NCBI RefSeq assembly: GCF_022701295.1
Contig: NZ_CP033204.1
Coordinates: 2,976,001-3,040,000 of the forward strand
Origin: Sphingopyxis sp. YF1
GTDB taxonomy: Bacteria; Pseudomonadota; Alphaproteobacteria; Sphingomonadales; Sphingomonadaceae
Direction: 5' to 3'
Length of the DNA stretch: 64,000 bases
Shown: positions 1 through 6,721 of the stretch, in pieces
How positions within the stretch are numbered: position 1 is the stretch's first letter
Layout of the letters: each line of letters opens with the position of its first letter
The notes under the pieces: model-generated
Database searches by the model: none
What the model was told of the DNA's origin: nothing
The model's input: the letters and a program-made list of their open reading frames with translations, nothing else
Program-made: the position numbers and the translations under genes

Positions 1-1
1 T

Positions 2-349
2 ATCCGCCGCGACCAGGCGCAAGGCGTCCTGCCGGTTGAAACCATCAACCTGGTCGGCCCCGACACGCTCACCGGTTCGGACGTGGCCGCTATCTGGTCG
101 GATGTCCTCGGCCGCCCGATTAGCTATGGTGGTGACGATCCCAGTGGGTTCGAGCAGAGCATGGCAACGTTCATGCCGAAGTGGACGGCCTATGAGATGC
201 GCCTGATGGCCGAACGCTATGTCAGCGATGGGATGATCCCCGAGGAAGGCGACGTTCAGCGTCTGATCGGAATCCTCGGACGTCCGCTGCACTCCTATCG
301 CGATTTCGCGTCTGCTCTAGCTTCGTCGGTGGGCTCAAGGAGTATCTGA
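2..349 (+). CDS. NmrA-like NAD(P)-binding oxidoreductase, C-terminal part
   Basis: The gene enters from the left edge; only its last 115 codons are visible, ending in TGA at 347-349. The visible part reads as the C-terminal substrate-binding half of an atypical short-chain dehydrogenase of the NmrA/azoreductase group: a NLVGPDTLTG segment (the usual strand before the nucleotide-sugar-epimerase-like helix), a DVLGRPISY strand and a closing helix with RDFASALA. The Rossmann glycine motif would lie outside the window, so cofactor binding cannot be checked. The base composition looks less GC-rich than the chromosome right of 4116, in line with location on the integrated element that ends at the tRNA-Gln. 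The substrate is unknown. Confidence 0.7.
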   Translation: MRRDQAQGVLPVETINLVGPDTLTGSDVAAIWSDVLGRPISYGGDDPSGFEQSMATFMPKWTAYEMRLMAERYVSDGMIPEEGDVQRLIGILGRPLHSYRDFASALASSVGSRSI

Positions 350-635
350 ATACAAGAACTATAAAGCTCGCGGGGGGCCTGCCGGACGACGGCGGCTCCG
401 CCGCGTCTTCCCCTCGTCAGCCGTGGGGCCCAGGTTCAATTTCTCGCTTGCCGGTGGTTCGCTTTGGCCAGTGTCCGCCTCAAAGCCGAAAGGCCGCTAG
501 CGGCTACCAGCGGCGAACAATCCACCCTAAAGCAATCGTCGACCAACGTTTTCTCTTGAAAGCGGCGATTGCCTCGGCGTCCATCTGCCCTACTTCTCAC
601 AGAAGTGATTCGTATTTTCGCTAGGTTGGAATGCT
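350..635. other. intergenic stretch without recognised gene
   Basis: No open frame here has a convincing start, ribosome binding site or family resemblance. A GC-rich segment near 385-415 can fold imperfectly (ggcggctccgcc core) and may act as a terminator for the oxidoreductase gene. The rest presumably carries the promoter of the downstream monooxygenase gene, but I cannot point to one. Confidence 0.4.
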
Positions 636-959
636 GTGATTATCTTCATCAATGTCTTCCATGTCGACCCGTCCAAGCAACAGCGGTTGGTTAATATTTT
701 GACCAAGGTTACGGACGAGATTGTCAGCAATGCACCTGGATTTATCTCTTCGACCCTTCATCGTAGCATCGACGGCAGCAAGGTCACGATGTACGCAAAA
801 TGGGCCAGCCTCGCTGACTATGAGGCCATGCGACAAGATCCAAGCCTACGCCCGTATCTCGAAGAGGCTCTCTCATTCGCAACATTTGATCCCGGCATGT
901 ATGAGGTAGTTTCCGATTTCCCTTCAAAAACGACACATAGGGAATCCCCTCCGCGATGA
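636..959 (+). CDS. ABM-family (antibiotic biosynthesis monooxygenase-like) protein
   Basis: A 107-residue protein that starts with GTG, with a GGTTGGA stretch about 5 bases upstream. It has the dimeric ferredoxin-like alpha/beta-barrel pattern of the ABM family: a first strand IIFINVFHVDPSKQQRL, a helix, a central strand GFISSTLHRSIDGSKVTMYAKW, then DYEAMRQDP and a final FDPGMYEVV strand. Family members are cofactor-free monooxygenases, haem-degrading enzymes or proteins of unknown role; no haem-ligand pattern can be assigned here. A small ABM protein next to an MFS exporter and an NmrA oxidoreductase suggests detoxification or modification of a quinone-like or aromatic compound. That role is inference from context. 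Confidence 0.75.
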   Translation: MIIFINVFHVDPSKQQRLVNILTKVTDEIVSNAPGFISSTLHRSIDGSKVTMYAKWASLADYEAMRQDPSLRPYLEEALSFATFDPGMYEVVSDFPSKTTHRESPPR

Positions 960-1210
960 ACTTGCGCCGGTTGTCGCTCTCCAGGCCGCACCTGCGAGGT
1001 TCGGACGAATGTGGAGAATCTGGGATACACGACCGGTCGCCCTCGAAAAAATTGCAATTTCCGCATCAATCGGCCCGGCCAGAACGGCCTTCGTGCTCGG
1101 ACGGGCGGTAGCCTCGAGACCAAGCAAAACTCGCTGACGACGCTAAAATCCGGTGAGCAGGCCACCGGCGGCACGATACCATCGTGCAATTGAGCGTTTG
1201 AGGCACGAGA

Positions 1211-2482
1211 GTGATCTCGCTCCCTCTTCCACGCTTGATCAGGACGCCCCTGCACATGCCAGCCCGTGCTGCGAATGACGACACTCCCAACGGTTTCGTA
1301 CGCGGAACAAAGGATTACCGACGTCTTGCCGCCGCTTTGCTTATGGCTGGATTTTCAACATTCGCGCTGCTTTACGCGGTCCAGCCACTGTTGACGATTT
1401 TTTCGCGATCTTTCGCCATAAGCGCAGCCAATGCCAGCCTTGCGGTTTCGCTTTCTACGGGTGCGATGGCGCTGAGCTTCATACCCGCAGGAATTCTCTC
1501 GGATCGGATCGGTCTGCGACCTGTGATGATCGGATCCCTCTTCGCGTCATCGATCTTCACCATAGCCTCTTGCATCGTCACGGACTGGACTGCTCAGCTC
1601 GTGCTCCGCACGCTCATAGGCGTCGCGCTGGCCGGGGTCCCGAGCGTAGCGATGGCCTATATCGCCGAAGAGGTTGATCATGGCTCCCTTGGCTCAGCGA
1701 TGGGAGTCTACATCGCCGGGTCCGCGATCGGCGGGATGGCGGGCCGGATAGGCGTGACATGGCTGTCCGAGTTCCTCGGCTGGCAGGCTGCCATCGCTGC
1801 CGCAGGGCTGATCGGTGTGTGCGCCGGCACGATTTTCCTGTTCAGCGCACCGCAGTCGCGCGGCTTCTCTACCACTCATCACAACCTGAGCTCGCTTGCT
1901 GCAGCCACCCGCCGATTGTTCGCCGACCGTGCGTTGCCATGGCTATATCTTGAAGGATGTCTGCTGCTCGGAACCTTCGTTACGATTTTCAACTATCTTG
2001 GTTTCCATCTGGAGCAGCCGCCCTACAGCCTGAGCCGAGCGGCGATTGGGTCGATATTCTTCCTGTATATCATCGGGTCCTATAGTTCGGCGTGGTTTGG
2101 CGGGCTGGCCTCGCGGTACGGACGCGACCGACTGCTCTGGATGCCCGTCGCAGCAATGGCGGTGGGCATCTCTCTCACGGAAGCACGCGACTTGGCGTTG
2201 ATCATTCTCGGCGTGGGCATTGTAACCGGCGGACTGTTCGCGGCTCACTCTACCGCGTCGGGTTGGGTCGGCGAGCGCGCCACACGAGATCGAGCGCTCG
2301 CGGCCGCCTTCTATCTCCAGTTCTATTATATGGGCTCGAGCCTTTTCGGAGCCGTCGGAGGGCTGGCTTGGGACGCCTTTGGCTGGACCGGGGTCGCATC
2401 CTATTGCCTCGCGCTGGCTATCGCCGCGGTCGCGGTCGCTCTGCGCCTTCGCGCAATCGCGGCCTCCAGGCGCAACGAATAG
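1211..2482 (+). CDS. MFS transporter (YnfM/CmlA-like)
   Basis: A major facilitator protein of 423 residues with about 12 hydrophobic segments. The first begins near residue 38 and is followed by the loop-2/3 signature GILSDRIGLRPVMIG, typical of proton-driven drug and metabolite exporters; a second copy-like loop, GGLASRYGRDRLLW, follows helix 8. The GTG start at 1211 has GAGG 7 bases upstream. An ATG at 1256 is an alternative that would give 408 residues. The inner membrane protein probably exports a small molecule by proton antiport. It lies downstream of the ABM gene, separated by about 250 bases in which I recognise no gene. Its composition is less GC-rich than that of genes right of the tRNA, consistent with acquisition on an element. 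Confidence 0.85.
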   Translation: MISLPLPRLIRTPLHMPARAANDDTPNGFVRGTKDYRRLAAALLMAGFSTFALLYAVQPLLTIFSRSFAISAANASLAVSLSTGAMALSFIPAGILSDRIGLRPVMIGSLFASSIFTIASCIVTDWTAQLVLRTLIGVALAGVPSVAMAYIAEEVDHGSLGSAMGVYIAGSAIGGMAGRIGVTWLSEFLGWQAAIAAAGLIGVCAGTIFLFSAPQSRGFSTTHHNLSSLAAATRRLFADRALPWLYLEGCLLLGTFVTIFNYLGFHLEQPPYSLSRAAIGSIFFLYIIGSYSSAWFGGLASRYGRDRLLWMPVAAMAVGISLTEARDLALIILGVGIVTGGLFAAHSTASGWVGERATRDRALAAAFYLQFYYMGSSLFGAVGGLAWDAFGWTGVASYCLALAIAAVAVALRLRAIAASRRNE

Positions 2483-2584
2483 CCAGAGCCGCCAAATCAC
2501 ATCAACGTCCCAGGCAGTTGGCGTTTTGGCGACCTCTGTCACTCGACTCCATGTTAGCGCTCGTGACGATCCGGCGGCCAGAGA

Positions 2585-3823
2585 TCATCCCGATTTCATC
2601 CCCTTCGCCTCCGCGGCGTCGAGATAATCGGCCCACCACTGCATCATCGGCCGCCGGTGGGCCAAGTAGCGGGCAGAATTATAGGCTGCCCGAACACCGC
2701 GCGGCTGGTGCGCGAGCTGGCACTCGATCCAGTCGGGTTCGAAGAGCCCGCTCTCGTTCAAAACCGTGCTCGCGAGCCCGCGAAACCCGTGGACGGTCGC
2801 CTTTCCGCGGAGGCCCATGCGATACATGATATCAAGCATCCGATTGTTACTTATAACCCGGGATTTGGTGTAGGCCACCGGGAAGAGAAAGCGGCCAAGT
2901 TTCGCATTGCCGGCTTTGCGATACACGTTGATGTCGTTGATTTCTTCGAGCAGCTCAAGCGCCTGCCTCGGCAGCGGCACGAGATGCTCGGATCGCATCT
3001 TCATGCGCTCGGGCGATATGCGCCACGTCGGATTGGGGCCGTCCAGTTCCTCGAACTCGTCCCACTCGGCAAAGCGTGTCTCCTGCGTTCGCACCATCGT
3101 GAGCATGGTCCATCGCAGTGCGAGATGGCTCATGCGTTCGGCCCCGTCGGCGTTCAGCTTCAAGTAGAACGAAGGCAAGTCTTTGGCAGCGACTTTGGGG
3201 TGGTGCTTCACCGGCCTCGCCTTAGTCAGCGCCGGCGACAGATCGCGGCACGGATCGCTTTCGCAGCGACCGTCAGGAATTGCGTAGCGAAAAATCTCGC
3301 TGCAGTGGTTCTTGACCCGGTGAGCCATTTCAATCGCGCCCCGCGCCTGAATCTTGCGGATCGCATCGAGCATCTGACGCGGCGTTATCGTGCTGATTTC
3401 GAGCTTTCCGACTGCCGGGAACACGTCCGCCTCGAGCCGCCCGATGACGAGCGCCGCATAGCGAGGAGACCAAGCTAGCATGCGCGTTTCCAGCCATTCG
3501 CGAGCGATATGTTCGAATGTGTTCACGATCGGCGCGGATGCACCTACAATCGCCCTCCCCTTCGCGGCCTTTCTCTCTGCCGAAGGGTCGAGCCCGAGAG
3601 CGAGCTGATGCTTCATCATGTCACGCCAGCCTCGCGCCGCGAGCAAAGTCGTCGCCGGATACAGCCCACCGGAGAGCAACTTCTGCTTTCCGTCGAAACG
3701 ATAGGCGAAGCGCCAAGTTTTCGATCCATTCGGCTGAATGAGGAGGAAGAGCCCTCCCCCGTCAGCTTTCTTGTACGGCTTCGATGTGGGTTTGAATGCC
3801 TTAATGGCGACGTTCGTGAGCAC
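2585..3823 (-). CDS. P4-type tyrosine recombinase/integrase
   Basis: A site-specific recombinase of 412 residues from the GTG at 3823, chosen because GGGAAAGG precedes it by 7 bases; the frame stays open upstream to 4072 but there runs through non-coding DNA and the tRNA. The order is an N-terminal DUF4102-like arm-binding domain (LTNVAIKAFKPTSKPYKKAD, GGLFLLIQPNGSKTWRF, LGLYPATT-like GGLYPATT), a SAM-like core-binding domain and a C-terminal catalytic domain. The box I arginine is in MVRTQETRFAEW, the box II H-x-x-R in VHGFRGLAST, a further His in QLAHQP, and the nucleophile Tyr in RAAYNSARY. Enzymes of this family integrate islands into tRNA 3' ends. The gene lies just off the tRNA-Gln 3' end and points away from it, the standard layout for an integrated island. 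Confidence 0.93.
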   Translation of the reverse strand: MLTNVAIKAFKPTSKPYKKADGGGLFLLIQPNGSKTWRFAYRFDGKQKLLSGGLYPATTLLAARGWRDMMKHQLALGLDPSAERKAAKGRAIVGASAPIVNTFEHIAREWLETRMLAWSPRYAALVIGRLEADVFPAVGKLEISTITPRQMLDAIRKIQARGAIEMAHRVKNHCSEIFRYAIPDGRCESDPCRDLSPALTKARPVKHHPKVAAKDLPSFYLKLNADGAERMSHLALRWTMLTMVRTQETRFAEWDEFEELDGPNPTWRISPERMKMRSEHLVPLPRQALELLEEINDINVYRKAGNAKLGRFLFPVAYTKSRVISNNRMLDIMYRMGLRGKATVHGFRGLASTVLNESGLFEPDWIECQLAHQPRGVRAAYNSARYLAHRRPMMQWWADYLDAAEAKGMKSG

Positions 3824-3848
3824 GGCACAGCCTTTCCCAGCGCGCGAA

Positions 3849-3864
3849 CAGGTTCGAATCCTGC
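3849..3864 (+). repeat. inverted copy of the tRNA-Gln T-arm sequence
   Basis: The 16 bases CAGGTTCGAATCCTGC on the + strand equal the T-arm of tRNA-Gln as read on the - strand, so the two copies (here and 4052-4067) are in inverted orientation. The copy sits about 26 bases upstream of the integrase start codon. It could be a recombinase core or arm site, or a remnant of another tRNA gene. T-arm sequences are partly palindromic and conserved among tRNAs, which weakens the argument for a specific role. Confidence 0.45.
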
Positions 3865-4040
3865 GCACGCGAAATTTGTTGGTAGGAGCGGAATTGCTAC
3901 CAACAATCTGGCCAAAAACGGCTCGAGCTGCAAGGGCACGGCCTGAGCGGAATCGCGATTCCGTCTCAAGATAACTCATTGTTTTTATTAACTTAGATGA
4001 GATGTCCTGAGCGCTTAAGAGCGTCTCTGGAAACACCGGC

Positions 4041-4068
4041 TGGCTGGGGCGGCAGGATTCGAACCTGC
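4041..4068. other. candidate attachment core (tRNA-Gln 3' end)
   Basis: P4-type integrases usually recombine at the T-arm/acceptor 3' half of a tRNA gene and rebuild an intact tRNA. The 3' half of tRNA-Gln faces the integrase, so this segment is the expected chromosome-element junction. The matching direct repeat would mark the other end of the element, which lies left of position 1 and cannot be seen. Confidence 0.45.
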
Positions 4069-4115
4069 GCATGGCGGTACCAAAAACCGCTGCCTTACCG
4101 CTTGGCTACGCCCCA
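4041..4115 (-). tRNA. tRNA-Gln (anticodon UUG)
   Basis: Read on the minus strand, the sequence folds into a complete cloverleaf: acceptor stem TGGGGCG with CGCCCCA, D arm GCC...GGC, anticodon stem GCGGT/ACCGC with loop TTTTGGT giving anticodon TTG, and T arm GCAGG-TTCGAAT-CCTGC. The discriminator is G, and CCA is encoded (4041-4043). The tRNA reads leftwards, and the integrase gene begins 217 bases beyond its 3' end. Confidence 0.95.
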
Positions 4116-4176
4116 ACGGCCGGTGCGACGCGCGCTCTATAGCGCGCCGCTTTCTATTGCAAGGCGGGTCGGCGGA

Positions 4177-5262
4177 TCAGAGGCGCGTGACCCAGCCGTG
4201 CGGGTCGGCGGCGCGGCCGCGCTGGATATCGACCAACTTGGCCTTGAGCATTTCGGTGACCTGTCCGGGACCGCCCGCGCCGATCGTGAAGCTGGTCTCG
4301 CCGCGCGTCACCCTGCCCACCGGGGTCACCACCGCGGCGGTGCCGCAGGCAAAGCTCTCGGTCAGCTTGCCGCTTTCCGCATCGGCCTGCCACTGGTCGA
4401 TCGCATAGGGTTCCTCGCGGATCGTCAGCCCGGCGTCCTTCGCCAGCGTGATGATCGCATCGCGCGTGATACCGGGCAGGATCGTGCCGGTGAGCGGCGG
4501 GGTCACGATGCTGCCGTCGGCGAACACGAAGAACATGTTCATGCCGCCCAGTTCCTCGATCCAGCGATGTTCGGCGGCGTCGAGGAAGACGACCTGGTCG
4601 TGCCCCTTGGCGATCGCTTCCTGCTGCGCGATCAGGCTTGCGGCATAATTGCCGCCGCATTTGGCGGCGCCGGTGCCGCCGGGCGCCGCGCGCGTATAAT
4701 CCTCCGACACCCACAGCGAGACCGCGGGGGCGCCCGACTTGAAATAATTGCCTACCGGCGAGACGATGACGAGGAAGTGATATTCGGACGCGGGCTTCAC
4801 GCCCAGGAACACCTCGCTCGCATACATGAAGGGGCGCAGGTAGAGCGCGCCGCCCTCGACCGGCGGGAACCAGTGCGCGTCGGCGGCGACGGCTTCGCGA
4901 ACCGCGGCGATGAACAGCTCTTCGGGCAGTTCCGCCATCGCCATGCGGCGTGCGCTGGCGTTGAAGCGCGCGGCATTGGCCTCGGCGCGGAACAGCGCCA
5001 TCGAACCGTCGTCGAGCCGGTACGCCTTCAGCCCTTCGAAGATTTCCTGCGCATAGTGGAGCACCGCGGTCGCGGGGTCGAGCATCAGCGGCCCGCGCGG
5101 CATCACCTGCGCGTCGTGCCACCCCTTCGCCTCGCTGTAGCGGATCGACACCATATGGTCGGTGAAGACGCGTCCGAACTGCGGGTCGGCGATCGCCGCC
5201 TCGCGAACCTCGTCCGCCGTCGGATTGGCGTGCGGCAGGCGGGCGAAGCTGAGTGCGGTCAT
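4177..5262 (-). CDS. ilvE: branched-chain amino acid aminotransferase
   Basis: A pyridoxal-phosphate transaminase of fold type IV, 361 residues from the ATG at 5262, the usual size for the long (type II) BCAT family. It interconverts leucine, isoleucine and valine with their 2-oxo acids using 2-oxoglutarate/glutamate in the cytosol. Signatures are QEIFEGLKAY (71-80), RPFMYASE, the cofactor lysine at about residue 201 in GGTGAAKCGGNYAASL, EELGGMNMFFV and the TGTILPGITRD phosphate-binding loop. The frame extends to 5433, but those codons overlap the divergent regulator, so the shorter start is preferred; an ACAGG lies about 10 bases upstream. The gene shares a 91-bp intergenic region with a MarR gene, which could regulate it. 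Confidence 0.95.
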   Translation of the reverse strand: MTALSFARLPHANPTADEVREAAIADPQFGRVFTDHMVSIRYSEAKGWHDAQVMPRGPLMLDPATAVLHYAQEIFEGLKAYRLDDGSMALFRAEANAARFNASARRMAMAELPEELFIAAVREAVAADAHWFPPVEGGALYLRPFMYASEVFLGVKPASEYHFLVIVSPVGNYFKSGAPAVSLWVSEDYTRAAPGGTGAAKCGGNYAASLIAQQEAIAKGHDQVVFLDAAEHRWIEELGGMNMFFVFADGSIVTPPLTGTILPGITRDAIITLAKDAGLTIREEPYAIDQWQADAESGKLTESFACGTAAVVTPVGRVTRGETSFTIGAGGPGQVTEMLKAKLVDIQRGRAADPHGWVTRL

Positions 5263-5353
5263 GACGGAAAAACCTGTGGCTGGAGGGTGATCGACGGGAT
5301 GAATCGTGCGCGCCTCTTGCCAAAGGAGCGCGCCGGGCGCAACGGTAGCGACT

Positions 5354-5866
5354 ATGCCGGACGATAATTTTCTTTCACAAGTCCCCGCCGCATCCGCTCT
5401 TTTCTTGCGCGAGGCCGAAGTGCGCCGCGGCATCGAATATCTGTTTTTCGCGCACGGATCGCTGTGGCGGACGATCGACGCCCGGCTCGCCGAACAGGAC
5501 CTCGGCCGCGCACACTACCGCGCACTCTATTTCATCGCCCGCCAGCCGGGGCTGACGATTTCGGACCTGCTCGCGCTGCTCGGCATTACCAAACAGTCGC
5601 TGGGGCGCGTCGTCAAGGACCTCGAGGCGCGCGACTATCTGGCGACCCGGCCGGGCAATCGCGACCGGCGGCAAAAGGAATTGCGGCTGACCGATGCGGG
5701 CCGCGCGGTCGAAGCGTCGATCTTCGGCGTGCTGCGCGACGCGATGAGCCGCGCCTACACCCATGCCGGTCAAACCGCGGTGACCGGTTTCTGGCAAGTC
5801 AGCGAGGCGCTGATGCCGCCGCGCGAGCGCGGACGCGTCGCGAGGCTGGGCGGCGACCCCGGCTGA
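5354..5866 (+). CDS. MarR-family transcriptional regulator
   Basis: A winged helix-turn-helix repressor of 170 residues (ATG at 5354). The DNA-binding core spans about residues 50-110: LTISDLLALLGITKQSLGR contains the recognition helix, and RPGNRDRRQKELRLTDAGR is the wing typical of MarR proteins (the DxRxK signature). It probably binds DNA as a dimer. It is divergent from ilvE; a MarR gene next to ilvE recurs in alphaproteobacteria (the PetP-like group), but its ligand and targets cannot be read from the sequence. The frame is open upstream to 5306, but that would run into the ilvE promoter region. Its stop is 11 bases from the end of convergent proC. Confidence 0.88.
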   Translation: MPDDNFLSQVPAASALFLREAEVRRGIEYLFFAHGSLWRTIDARLAEQDLGRAHYRALYFIARQPGLTISDLLALLGITKQSLGRVVKDLEARDYLATRPGNRDRRQKELRLTDAGRAVEASIFGVLRDAMSRAYTHAGQTAVTGFWQVSEALMPPRERGRVARLGGDPG

Positions 5867-5877
5867 ACCGAAGCCGC

Positions 5878-6705
5878 CTATCCCTCGCCCCGCGCGAGGT
5901 CGGCGAGCTCCCGCCCGCGGTCGCGCGCCGCGCGCAGCACGTTGGTCATCAACGCCGCGAGCTGGCCGTCGACATCGAGAACGTCGAGCCCGGCCTGCGT
6001 CGTGCCGCCCTTGCTCGCGACCTGGGTGACGAGCGCGCCGGGCTTCTCGCCGCTGCCCGCGAGCAGCGCGGTCGCGCCGCCGAAGGTCGCGGTCGCCAGC
6101 TTGAGCGCATCGTCGGCCGACAGGCCGAGTCGCTCGCCCGCCGCCGCATAGGCTTCGATCAGGCGGAAGACGAAAGCGGGCCCGCTGCCGGTGAAGGCGG
6201 TCACGAGGTCCATCGACGAATCGTCGGCGAGCGGCACCACGTCGCCGAGCGGCTGCAGCAGCGCGGCGACGGCCCTGTCGTCGCTCTCTCCGCTGCTCGC
6301 CACCGCCGTCACCCCGGCGCCGATACGCGCGGCAAGATTGGGCAGGATGCGCACGTGCGCCTTCGCGCCGGGAAAACGCGCGGCGAGATCGGCGAGCGAG
6401 ACCCCGGCCAGGATCGAGAGCAGATGCGCGCCCGCGACGTGCGGCCCGAGTTCGGCGGCCACTTCGCCCAGCTGCTGCGGCTTCATGCCCAGCATGATCC
6501 AGTCGGCGCCGCCGCCCGCGGCCTGCCAGTCGCCCAGCGACCCATAGTGCGCGATCCCGTCGCGCGGCGCAGCGAAGGGGTCGACGATCGCGACCTGCGC
6601 CGCATCGAGTCCCGCGACGCGCCAGCGATCGAGCATGGCGCCCGCCATGTTGCCGCAGCCGACCAGCAGCAGCCGGCCGGAGAAGGTCTCCAAAATCTTC
6701 GTCAT
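5878..6705 (-). CDS. proC: pyrroline-5-carboxylate reductase
   Basis: This enzyme reduces 1-pyrroline-5-carboxylate to L-proline with NAD(P)H, the last step of proline synthesis. At 275 residues it has the usual length. The N-terminal Rossmann loop is LLLVGCGNMAGAML (13-26), followed by WIMLGMKPQQL, LLSILAGVS and the ILPNLAARIGAG segment. The C-terminal dimerisation domain carries the family signature around FTGSGPAFVFRLIEA and ASKGGTTQAGLDVL. Its ATG is 16 bases downstream of the stop of the PhoK-like phosphatase gene, so the two are probably cotranscribed leftwards. Confidence 0.95.
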   Translation of the reverse strand: MTKILETFSGRLLLVGCGNMAGAMLDRWRVAGLDAAQVAIVDPFAAPRDGIAHYGSLGDWQAAGGGADWIMLGMKPQQLGEVAAELGPHVAGAHLLSILAGVSLADLAARFPGAKAHVRILPNLAARIGAGVTAVASSGESDDRAVAALLQPLGDVVPLADDSSMDLVTAFTGSGPAFVFRLIEAYAAAGERLGLSADDALKLATATFGGATALLAGSGEKPGALVTQVASKGGTTQAGLDVLDVDGQLAALMTNVLRAARDRGRELADLARGEG

Positions 6706-6721
6706 GGTCCCTACTTCGTCC

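Noticed and set aside
818..1255. Minus-strand frame between the ABM and MFS genes
   Set aside because: It overlaps the ABM gene and the MFS start, and no family pattern or ribosome site was seen; the gap 960-1210 may hold decayed sequence but nothing can be named.
1..4040. Prophage
   Set aside because: Only an integrase is present; no capsid, tail, terminase or lysis genes are seen, so a genomic island is the more careful term.
3824..4072. Upstream extension of the integrase frame
   Set aside because: It would begin inside tRNA-Gln and include the T-arm copy; the GTG at 3823 has a good ribosome site and gives the normal family length.
3997..5367. A long + strand open frame covering tRNA-Gln and the strand opposite ilvE
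   Set aside because: Its start runs through the tRNA (the typical RIRTC signature of translated tRNA) and the rest is the complement of a convincing ilvE gene; high GC gives long antisense frames.
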